The notes under the pieces were generated by a model. It was not told the DNA's origin, made no database searches, and worked only from the letters and a program-made list of their open reading frames with translations. 6,597 nt of DNA. Source: Clostridiaceae bacterium. GTDB lineage: Bacteria > Bacillota > Clostridia > Oscillospirales > Acutalibacteraceae. The DNA lies in assembly GCA_904501705.1 (NCBI GenBank), contig CAJGCA010000076.1, forward strand, positions 1-6,597, read 5' to 3'. Of this stretch, positions 1 to 4,196 are shown piece by piece (position 1 is the first letter of the stretch; each line of letters begins with the position of its first letter). A program made the position numbers and the translations under genes.

Positions 1-132
1 AGGCCCCCTTGTGTAAAGGGGGCTGGATTTTTGCAAAGCAAAAAGACTGGGGGATTGTTAAGTGCAGATGACCAACAATCCCTCCGTCAAAAATCAAAGA
101 TTTTTGCCACCTCCCTTTACACAAGGGAGGCT
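1..132. repeat. MITE-like element with 60-bp imperfect terminal inverted repeats
   Basis: Bases 1-60 match the reverse complement of 73-132 across their whole length with scattered mismatches. Shared blocks include CCTTGTGTAAAGGG near each outer end and GGGATTGTT/AACAATCCC (51-59 and 74-82) at the inner end. Each arm contains its own hairpins: GCCCCCTT/AAGGGGGC (3-10/16-23), TTTTTGC/GCAAAAA (28-34/38-44), AAAAATC/GATTTTT (89-95/99-105) and CCTCCCTT/AAGGGAGG (110-117/123-130). There is no coding capacity. The plan is that of a non-autonomous inverted-repeat element; similar CCTTGTGTAAAGG-ended repeats are, from memory, common in gut Clostridia. The first base is at the window edge, so the left boundary and any target-site duplication cannot be seen. 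It could instead be a REP/BIME-type structure not moved by a transposase. Confidence 0.8.
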
Positions 133-157
133 TTTTAGTTTTGTCTTATACCGTAGC

Positions 158-188
158 AAGCAGGACATTTGGGCACCAAATGTCGCTT
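158..188. other. Stem-loop of unknown role
   Basis: GACATTTGG (164-172) and CCAAATGTC (176-184) form a perfect 9-bp stem with a GCA loop. Beyond a two-base bulge (162-163), AAGC (158-161) pairs with GCTT (185-188). Neither strand has a T-run after the stem, so it is a poor intrinsic terminator. It lies between the inverted-repeat element and the AT-rich gene and may be an independent small repeat or the end of a larger element. Nothing else recognisable was seen in 133-230. Confidence 0.5.
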
Positions 189-230
189 GTTAGGAGAACC
201 TAAAACCCTTTTCTAAACAAATATCAACTA

Positions 231-250
231 TTCGATAAATTGGAATTTAT
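231..250 (+). repeat. Degraded copy of a dispersed 24-bp palindrome
   Basis: This 20-base stretch (TTCGATAAATT, GG, AATTTAT) is identical to the first 20 bases of the reverse complement of the perfect palindrome at 3499-3522. Here the last four bases (CGAA) are replaced, leaving an 7-bp core stem. The copy overlaps the stop codon of the AT-rich membrane-protein gene (247-249). The GG/CC centre gives the repeat a direction, and the two copies lie in opposite orientations. It may be the end of a mobile element or a dispersed operator-like site; see the copy at 3499-3522. Confidence 0.65.
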
Positions 251-756
251 TTAACATTTAGGTTTTTTGTTTGTAAGAAACTAATTAGTTCATCGCTATT
301 TTTAAGCGCTATAAACTTCTTATTTTTTAATAATATAATAATGTATTCATCAATTATCTCAAGATGAACAATGCTAGTATAGTCCAGATATGTAGGGCTA
401 TTTTGACCATTTATTGAAACGAAATTTTCCTCATTAAATATATATTTTTTAACCAAATCCATATTAGGGTTTTTGTTAAATATTCTATCAACCTTTCTCT
501 CTATACCTTTATCACTCATTGTTACTAAACTGAATAAAAAAACGAAAGATAAAATATAAAAGAATATTGAAGCATAAATCGTATGAAATATTTCTGGTTT
601 AATTATTCCCAAAATCAAATTAACCGTAGCTAAAGAAAAATATATAATCAACAATAATGAAGTTCTTTTAGTGTTATATCTGCCAAAAACTTTATAATAT
701 ACTCTATAACACTTGCAAAAAATCTCTTTATTATACTTCGTTATAACTTCGAACAC
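247..756 (-). CDS. Membrane protein with YcxB-like C-terminal domain
   Basis: A 169-residue protein with two hydrophobic helices (about residues 33-52 and 58-80), then a charged linker and a C-terminal segment (about 103-163) rich in beta strands. That segment reads like the YcxB-like domain: a phenylalanine and tyrosine-rich region leading to IVHLEIIDEYIIILLKNKKF and a final short helix. The domain's function is not established in general, so none is assigned. The start chosen is GTG at 756, because GAGG (769-766) lies nine bases before it. A GTG at 771 keeps the frame open but overlaps that ribosome-binding site. The gene is far more AT-rich (many AAA, ATA and TTA codons) than its neighbours and sits next to an inverted-repeat element, which suggests horizontal acquisition. 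It has its own promoter and no clear terminator downstream. The coding call is firm; the family call is moderate and from pattern alone. Confidence 0.72.
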   Translation of the reverse strand: MFEVITKYNKEIFCKCYRVYYKVFGRYNTKRTSLLLIIYFSLATVNLILGIIKPEIFHTIYASIFFYILSFVFLFSLVTMSDKGIERKVDRIFNKNPNMDLVKKYIFNEENFVSINGQNSPTYLDYTSIVHLEIIDEYIIILLKNKKFIALKNSDELISFLQTKNLNVK

Positions 757-806
757 AAAGAAACACCTCACTTAATTTAACAAATTCTTATTTATCGGTT
801 AGTTAT

Positions 807-815
807 ATTATAGCA
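807..815 (-). promoter_or_regulatory. Extended -10 promoter for the YcxB-like gene
   Basis: On the minus strand TGC is followed by TATAAT (the -10 at 812-807, TGn at 815-813), an ideal extended -10. No convincing -35 lies 16-18 bases upstream, which extended -10 promoters tolerate. Transcription would begin near 800, about 44 bases before the GTG start. The 12-base string TTGTGCTATAAT is repeated exactly in the promoter of the candidate small RNA (3537-3526). Confidence 0.65.
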
Positions 816-845
816 CAACTTGACTAACAAAGAAAGAAAAATATT

Positions 846-884
846 AAAAACACCCACAGTTTAAAAAAAACTACGGGTGTTTTT
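846..884 (-). terminator. Intrinsic terminator of rarA
   Basis: AAAAACACCC (846-855) pairs with GGGTGTTTTT (875-884). The stem continues inward through 856-862 and 868-874 around a five-base loop. Two positions inside the stem (856/874 and 857/873) are mismatches when read as plus-strand RNA but become G-U wobbles in minus-strand RNA. The continuous stem therefore belongs to the minus transcript, that of rarA, whose stop is about 50 bases upstream. A T-rich run follows the stem on that strand. Confidence 0.85.
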
Positions 885-937
885 GTGCCGTGTTGTACTG
901 TCCTTAATTGTACGGCTCATACGTCCGACCGCTTTTC

Positions 938-2203
938 TTATTTCCCCTTGACGTCTTTCCAATATGCGGCGAACGCCTGCTCGGTCTTGTTGTCGCCGGG
1001 GGTATAATACACGGCATCCTTGAGAGCGTCGGGCAGGTATTGCTGTTCTACCCAATGACCGGGGAAGCTGTGGGGATACTTATAGAACTGTCCCTTATTC
1101 TCCACCTCGTCACCATCGTAGTGCTTATTCTGCAGCTGTCGCGGAACTGGACCTGCCTTACCTGCCTGCACGTCCGCCATCGCGGCTATAATCGCGTCGT
1201 GGGCGGCGTTGGATTTCGGCGCTTGGCAAACCATAATCACCGCGTCCGCGAGCGGCAGACGCGCCTCGGGCAACCCTACCTGCAGGGCGATGTCCACCGC
1301 CGCCTTGACGATGGGGATAATCTGCGGATAGGCAAGCCCGACGTCCTCGCACGCACACACCATCAGACGACGGCAGGCCGAGGGCAGATCTCCCGCCTCG
1401 AGCAGGCGCGCGAGATAGTGCAACGCGGCATTTGCGTCCGAGCCGCGCATCGACTTCTGGTAGGCGGAGATGATGTCGTAGTGCTCATCCCCCTCGCGGT
1501 CGTACCGCATGGCGCTGCGCTGTGCAAGCTGGCGCGCAACGTCCGCGGTGACGGTAATGCCCGCCTCGCTGCGCTCGCCCGCAAGCACGCACAGCTCCAC
1601 GGCGTTGAGCGCCTTGCGCACGTCGCCGCCGCAGGCGCGGGCGATATGCCCGTACACCGCCTCCTCGACCTCGAGCACGTCCTCCCGCTCCTGCCGCAGG
1701 ACGTCAAAGCCGCGGCGCACCGCCTTCTCGATCTCCTCGGGCTCGACGGACTTGAACTCAAACACCGTCGAGCGACTGAGTATGGCGTTATATACGTAGA
1801 AATACGGATTTTCCGTGGTGGAGGCGATGAGCGTGATGCGCCCGTTCTCGATATATTCGAGCAGGGTCTGCTGCTGCCGCTTATTGAAATACTGGATCTC
1901 ATCGAGGTACAGCAATATGCCGTTCATCCCCGCGAAGGTGTCGAGCTCCTCTACCACCGCCTTGATGTCCGCGGTGGACGCGGTGGTGCCGTTTAATTTA
2001 TGTAAACGCATATTCGCGCGCTCGGCGATGATGCGGGCGACGGTGGTCTTACCCACCCCCGACGGGCCGTAAAAAATGAGATTCGGGATGTGCCCCGACT
2101 CCATAATACGACGCAGAGCTTTGCCCTCGCCGAGGATATGTAACTGTCCGACCACCTCGTCCAGATCGGACGGGCGGATGCGGTCTGCCAGCGGTGCTGC
2201 CAT
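938..2203 (-). CDS. rarA: Replication-associated recombination protein A (RarA/MgsA AAA+ ATPase)
   Basis: A 421-residue AAA+ ATPase of the RarA/MgsA/Mgs1/WRNIP1 family, which acts at stalled or gapped replication forks and interacts with single-strand binding protein in E. coli. Visible features: family N-terminus ADRIRPSDLDEVVGQ (6-20); Walker A GPSGVGKT (46-53); Walker B LLYLDEIQ (97-104); sensor 1 with ASTTENP (127-133); ILSRS (141-145) with the probable arginine finger; GGDVRKALN (192-200) as the sensor 2 region. The MgsA C-terminal tetramerisation domain starts near KSMRGSD (250-256), includes CEDVGLAYPQ (285-294) and ends with YKYPHSFPGHWVEQQYLP (374-391). Length is close to the usual 420-450. 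ATG at 2203 is chosen because AGAGGTG lies just upstream (2215-2209). The in-frame start at 2239 would overlap the promoter. It diverges from nth, with a consensus promoter, and is followed by its own terminator. Confidence 0.97.
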   Translation of the reverse strand: MAAPLADRIRPSDLDEVVGQLHILGEGKALRRIMESGHIPNLIFYGPSGVGKTTVARIIAERANMRLHKLNGTTASTADIKAVVEELDTFAGMNGILLYLDEIQYFNKRQQQTLLEYIENGRITLIASTTENPYFYVYNAILSRSTVFEFKSVEPEEIEKAVRRGFDVLRQEREDVLEVEEAVYGHIARACGGDVRKALNAVELCVLAGERSEAGITVTADVARQLAQRSAMRYDREGDEHYDIISAYQKSMRGSDANAALHYLARLLEAGDLPSACRRLMVCACEDVGLAYPQIIPIVKAAVDIALQVGLPEARLPLADAVIMVCQAPKSNAAHDAIIAAMADVQAGKAGPVPRQLQNKHYDGDEVENKGQFYKYPHSFPGHWVEQQYLPDALKDAVYYTPGDNKTEQAFAAYWKDVKGK

Positions 2204-2230
2204 CAAATCACCTCTTGTTTCTATACCCCT

Positions 2231-2259
2231 ATCATACACGCCTTTTGCCCGTGTGTCAA
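2231..2259 (-). promoter_or_regulatory. rarA promoter
   Basis: On the minus strand TTGACA (2259-2254), a 17-base spacer and TATGAT (2236-2231) form a near-consensus SigA promoter. The transcript would start near 2224, about 20 bases before the rarA ATG, leaving room only for the ribosome-binding site. Confidence 0.85.
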
Positions 2260-2270
2260 GGGATTGACAC
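2253..2270. promoter_or_regulatory. Inverted repeat holding both -35 boxes of rarA and nth
   Basis: GTGTCAA (2253-2259) and TTGACAC (2264-2270) form a perfect 7-bp inverted repeat around GGGA. Each arm contains a consensus -35 hexamer pointing outward, one for rarA (minus) and one for nth (plus). Two polymerases could not easily occupy both sites, so the genes are probably expressed in competition or together under one regulator. The symmetry may simply follow from two consensus -35 boxes being adjacent. Confidence 0.75.
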
Positions 2271-2293
2271 GCCCCTTTTCAGCGTGATAAAAT
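2264..2293 (+). promoter_or_regulatory. nth promoter
   Basis: TTGACA (2264-2269) is followed after 18 bases by TAAAAT (2288-2293), which is preceded by TGA (an extended -10 TGn). The start of transcription would be near 2300, giving a leader of about 16 bases that holds little more than the ribosome-binding site AAGGAG (2302-2307). Confidence 0.82.
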
Positions 2294-2315
2294 AAAGGCA
2301 TAAGGAGTGATCCCT

Positions 2316-2948
2316 ATGACCAAAAAACAACGCGCCGTGCTTGCGGTTGAGGCGCTGAAAACCTTATATCCCGATGCAGTGTGCTCGCTGAATGCGGACA
2401 ACCCCCTGCAGCTGCTCATCGCCACGCGTCTGTCGGCGCAGTGCACCGACGCGCGGGTGAATATGGTGACCCCCGCACTGTTCGCGCGGTTTCCGACGCT
2501 GGAGGATTTTGCCGCCGCGACACCCGACGAGGTCGGGGAATATATCCGCTCCTGCGGTCTGTACAAAACCAAGGCAAAGGACATCGTCGCGGCGTGCGTG
2601 ATGCTGCGGGATGTATACGGCGGCGTGATGCCCGACACCGTCGAGGAGCTGACAAAGCTCCCCGGCATCGGGAGAAAAACCGCGAACTTGATGTGCGGCG
2701 ACGTGTTCGGCAAGCCCGCCGTCGTCGCGGACACCCACTGTATCCGCATTACAGGGCGGCTGGGATTGACCGACGGCAGCAAGGACCCCTACAAGGTGGA
2801 GATGCAGCTACGCAAAGTCCTGCCGCCTAAGGAGAGCAACAATTTCTGCCACCGCATCGTGCATTTTGGACGAGATATCTGCACCGCCCGCTCGCCGAAA
2901 TGCGGCGAGTGCCCGCTGGCGGAATTCTGCAAATCAGCGATCGTGTAA
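2316..2948 (+). CDS. nth: Endonuclease III (DNA glycosylase/AP lyase)
   Basis: A 210-residue base-excision-repair enzyme that removes oxidised pyrimidines and cleaves the abasic site by beta-elimination. Visible features: LSAQCTDARVN (39-49), the family N-terminal signature; helix-hairpin-helix LPGIGRKTAN (115-124) with the catalytic lysine K121; VADTHCIRITGRLGL (137-151) with the catalytic aspartate D139. The [4Fe-4S] cluster loop near the C-terminus has Cys189-X6-Cys196-X2-Cys199-X5-Cys205. These positions match the E. coli enzyme (K120, D138, C187-C203) within one or two residues, so the protein is intact and full length. ATG at 2316 follows AAGGAG by eight bases; a GTG at 2307 is in frame but sits on that ribosome-binding site. 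Its last 15 bases overlap the end of the convergent membrane-protein gene. Confidence 0.97.
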   Translation: MTKKQRAVLAVEALKTLYPDAVCSLNADNPLQLLIATRLSAQCTDARVNMVTPALFARFPTLEDFAAATPDEVGEYIRSCGLYKTKAKDIVAACVMLRDVYGGVMPDTVEELTKLPGIGRKTANLMCGDVFGKPAVVADTHCIRITGRLGLTDGSKDPYKVEMQLRKVLPPKESNNFCHRIVHFGRDICTARSPKCGECPLAEFCKSAIV

Positions 2949-3338
2949 GCGCACCAATCCACGACGGCACAACGCGTAGAGCGGCAACGCCGCCGCGCTG
3001 AGCACCAGCCAGAACACCGAATACAGCAGGCAAACCTGCCCTTTGATGTTGTATTTCATCTTGCTGTAATCCCACACGTTGAGTTTTAAGCCTAAATTGA
3101 GCACGCACCCGCTGACCAGCTCCACGGCGGTGATACCGAGTGCGCACAGCATGCACCGAACCGCGAGCGGCGCTCTCACGCGCCGACCCACCTGCCCGAT
3201 AAGCTGAAAGCACGCGCCGCCGACGAAAAACATACTCCAATGCGTGCGCCCGCGCCACAGCAGCTCGATGAGGTTGTACCCCAGCCCGCCTATGACCGTC
3301 AGTTCAGCGTTCAGCCGCCGCATTTGCCGTTTATCCAT
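2934..3338 (-). CDS. CmpB/DUF1113-type membrane protein (putative ABC-transporter type IV)
   Basis: A 134-residue integral membrane protein with about four hydrophobic segments (roughly 11-28, 35-50, 62-82 and 100-123). The spacing and motifs fit the Pfam family called putative ABC-transporter type IV (CmpB, formerly DUF1113): GYNLIELLWRG (20-30), GITAVELVSG (68-77), VWDYS (88-92) and NIKGQVCLLYSVFW (97-110). The transporter name comes from the family label; the real role is unknown and no ABC ATPase is nearby. ATG codons at 3341 and 3338 and a GTG at 3347 all keep the frame open. 3338 is preferred because it lies eight bases from GAGG (3350-3347), the spacing used by neighbouring genes, while the GTG overlaps that site. 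The gene converges on nth and overlaps it by 15 bp (2934-2948). No strong promoter was found between its start and the terminator at 3400-3430. Confidence 0.85.
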   Translation of the reverse strand: MDKRQMRRLNAELTVIGGLGYNLIELLWRGRTHWSMFFVGGACFQLIGQVGRRVRAPLAVRCMLCALGITAVELVSGCVLNLGLKLNVWDYSKMKYNIKGQVCLLYSVFWLVLSAAALPLYALCRRGLVRLHDR

Positions 3339-3399
3339 CATCCCCACCTCTTTTCCCTTTAGTTTGCACAGGAAAAGGGAGATTATGCTAACATAGAAT

Positions 3400-3430
3400 A
3401 AAAATCCCCCCGCATAGCGGGGGGATTTTT
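3400..3430. terminator. Strong bidirectional terminator
   Basis: AAAAATCCCCCCGC (3400-3413) and GCGGGGGGATTTTT (3417-3430) form a perfect 14-bp stem with the loop ATA. Both strands have a T-run at the far side. No plus-strand gene ends here. On the minus strand it would end the candidate small RNA that starts near 3519, and it would shield the downstream membrane-protein gene from readthrough. Confidence 0.92.
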
Positions 3431-3519
3431 ATTGCGAAAGAGCGACCAAACGTAGTAGAATTGAGGTAAAAGTAAGTAAAAGTAGTATTTCGACGCTGTT
3501 CGATAAATTCCAATTTATC
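3400..3519 (-). ncRNA. Candidate small non-coding RNA, about 120 nt
   Basis: A near-consensus promoter (3554-3526) points left and a strong terminator lies at 3430-3400, predicting a discrete transcript of about 120 nt. Its 5' end would be a hairpin made by the palindrome (CGATAAATT/AATTTATCG) and its 3' end the terminator hairpin. The roughly 65-70 nt between them (about 3431-3498) is pyrimidine-rich and shows no strong internal pairing. It contains the repeat ACTTTTACTT/ACTTTTACCT (3485-3466), whose last part TTTTACCTC is complementary to GAGG-type ribosome-binding sites. No start codon with a ribosome-binding site occurs in it. The architecture resembles a trans-acting regulatory RNA, but I recognise no known family. 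It could also be a relic of a mobile element's leader. Confidence 0.5.
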
Positions 3520-3522
3520 GAA
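3499..3522 (-). repeat. Perfect 24-bp palindrome at the small-RNA transcription start
   Basis: TTCGATAAATT (3499-3509) and AATTTATCGAA (3512-3522) are perfect 11-bp arms around CC. A 20-base copy is present in the opposite orientation at 231-250. Here the palindrome begins three bases downstream of the -10 box and spans the expected start site. It could be an operator for a dimeric repressor, a 5' hairpin of the RNA, or both. Its recurrence next to the AT-rich gene also fits a dispersed repeat. Confidence 0.8.
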
Positions 3523-3525
3523 TTG

Positions 3526-3554
3526 ATTATAGCACAAATCCGGGTATAGTTCAA
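3526..3554 (-). promoter_or_regulatory. Strong promoter for the candidate small RNA
   Basis: On the minus strand TTGAAC (3554-3549), a 17-base spacer and TATAAT (3531-3526) with TGC directly before the -10 give a near-ideal SigA promoter with an extended -10. No protein gene follows on this strand before the terminator at 3430-3400. The segment TTGTGCTATAAT is identical to part of the promoter of the YcxB-like gene (818-807). Confidence 0.8.
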
Positions 3555-3713
3555 TGAAATCGCGGGGGTGCGATGAAATCCTCGTTTCCCTCGGATGAAA
3601 TCTGCTTCGCAGATGAAATTAAATCCGTCCTTCTCCCGACGAAGTCGGATTTCATCACGAAGTGATTTCATCCCACGAATGTGGGATTTATCCCGTCCGC
3701 AAGGACGGATTTA
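3545..3713. repeat. Cluster of small hairpins joined by ATGAAAT/ATTTCAT linkers
   Basis: About six short stem-loops follow one another: ATCGC/GCGAT, ATCTGC/GCAGAT (loop TTC), CCGAC/GTCGG (loop GAA), TCAC/GTGA (loop GAA), TCCCAC/GTGGGA (loop GAAT) and CCGTCC/GGACGG (loop GCAA). The linkers read ATGAAAT in the left part (four times, about 3554-3618) and ATTTCAT in the right part (twice, about 3649-3672), so the array changes direction near 3620. A 13-bp perfect inverted repeat, TAAATCCGTCCTT (3620-3632) with AAGGACGGATTTA (3701-3713), encloses the right half. The stem sequences all differ, so this is not a CRISPR array or simple tandem repeat. It lies just upstream of the small-RNA promoter. 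The role is unknown; such runs may be expandable REP-like elements. Confidence 0.75.
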
Positions 3714-3717
3714 GTTG

Positions 3718-3758
3718 AAAAGAACCCACACTTGTCGTAGACAAATGTGGGTTCTTTT
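3718..3758 (-). terminator. Terminator of tRNA-Gly
   Basis: AAAAGAACCCACA (3718-3730) pairs with TGTGGGTTCTTTT (3746-3758), and the stem continues with TTGTC/GACAA around a GTA loop. The one plus-strand mismatch (3731/3745) is a G-U pair in minus-strand RNA, so the hairpin belongs to the minus transcript. It begins one base after the encoded CCA of the tRNA. It is also the first terminator available to the upstream two-gene operon. Confidence 0.88.
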
Positions 3759-3759
3759 C

Positions 3760-3833
3760 TGGAGCAGGTAAAGGGAGTCGAACCCTCCTATCAAGCTTGG
3801 GAAGCTTGCGTTCTACCGATGAACTATACCTGC
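3760..3833 (-). tRNA. tRNA-Gly (anticodon CCC)
   Basis: Read on the minus strand, a complete 74-nt cloverleaf with the CCA encoded. Acceptor arms GCAGGTA and TACCTGC pair fully, with discriminator T and CCA at 3762-3760. The D arm is GTTC/GAAC with a GG in the loop. The anticodon stem CAAGC/GCTTG holds the loop TTCCCAA, giving anticodon CCC (3801-3799), which reads GGG glycine codons. The variable loop is four bases, and the T arm GAGGG/CCCTT closes the loop TTCGACT. It has its own promoter and an adjacent terminator. CCC is the least-used glycine anticodon in many genomes but fits a GC-rich one, where GGG codons are more frequent. Confidence 0.96.
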
Positions 3834-3845
3834 AAATGCACGCCT

Positions 3846-3874
3846 ATTGTATCACACCCCAATAAAAAAATCAA
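3846..3874 (-). promoter_or_regulatory. tRNA-Gly promoter
   Basis: On the minus strand TTGATT (3874-3869), a 17-base spacer and TACAAT (3851-3846), with TGA before the -10 as an extended element. The expected start, near 3839, is about six bases before the tRNA 5' end, which is usual for a tRNA gene. Confidence 0.8.
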
Positions 3875-3900
3875 GGGGGAAAATGGCGGCTTTTTCGGTT

Positions 3901-4179
3901 TTATTTCTCACTATAGACCTTGTACTGTTCCTCCAGCCACGCCTTCACCGCGTCGAGACCGTCGGTGTCCAACGGAAAGGTCGCCTCGGCCTGCTTTTCG
4001 GCCAGCTCACTCGACAGCATCCCGTACCACGTGAATACCGCAAAATGGCTGTCGATATCCTCCTCTGCCTTCGCTTTCACGGGGGTGATGCGGTAGTTAA
4101 GCCCCTTGTGACTGCCGCAAAAGGCGTTATCGCTGATGAAAAAATGAATGCCGGGGATCGGAAAATCAGGTAATGCCAT
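3901..4179 (-). CDS. Small conserved-looking hypothetical protein
   Basis: A 92-residue soluble, acidic protein with no signal peptide or membrane helix. It has a glycine and aromatic-rich first half (KGLNYRITPVKAK at 25-37) and a segment FAVFTWYGML (46-55). A C-terminal pattern ATFPLDTDGLDAVKAWLEEQ (66-85) looks like a strand followed by an amphipathic helix. This layout recalls small uncharacterised proteins of Lachnospiraceae and Ruminococcaceae that end in F-EEG-x-A-x-x-WL-x-EQ, but I cannot name a family. ATG at 4179 is chosen because AGGAG (4193-4189) is nine bases before it; the in-frame ATG at 4188 abuts AGGAG. It starts 17 bases after the stop of the SLOG gene and is surely co-transcribed with it, so the two may act together. 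No hairpin terminator follows directly; the next is after the tRNA. Confidence 0.8.
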   Translation of the reverse strand: MALPDFPIPGIHFFISDNAFCGSHKGLNYRITPVKAKAEEDIDSHFAVFTWYGMLSSELAEKQAEATFPLDTDGLDAVKAWLEEQYKVYSEK

Positions 4180-4196
4180 CGTCTGCATCTCCTATT

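Noticed and set aside
908..1996. Long plus-strand open frame of 362 codons opposite rarA
   Set aside because: It is the antisense shadow of a well-supported gene in GC-rich DNA, has no ribosome-binding site and shows low-complexity Arg, Leu and His-rich sequence with no recognisable domain.
2204..2239. Twelve-residue N-terminal extension of rarA from the ATG at 2239
   Set aside because: It would begin upstream of the predicted transcription start, inside the promoter, and lacks a ribosome-binding site.
2307..2315. Upstream GTG start for nth
   Set aside because: It overlaps the AAGGAG ribosome-binding site that serves the ATG at 2316.
3499..3522. LexA/SOS box
   Set aside because: The palindrome lacks the CGAAC-N4-GTTCG core of Gram-positive LexA sites.
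3429..3671. Minus-strand open frame of 80 codons with a hydrophobic C-terminal stretch, considered as a small toxin-like peptide
   Set aside because: Its first part translates the hairpin array and the promoter. Downstream of the predicted transcription start there is no in-frame start codon or ribosome-binding site; the leucine-rich end reflects pyrimidine-rich DNA.
3545..3713. CRISPR array
   Set aside because: Stems differ from unit to unit, the only constant part is a 7-base linker, spacing is too short, and no cas genes are present.
3747..4034. Plus-strand open frame of 95 codons beginning in the tRNA region
   Set aside because: It is antisense to the tRNA gene and the 92-residue gene and has no supporting signal.
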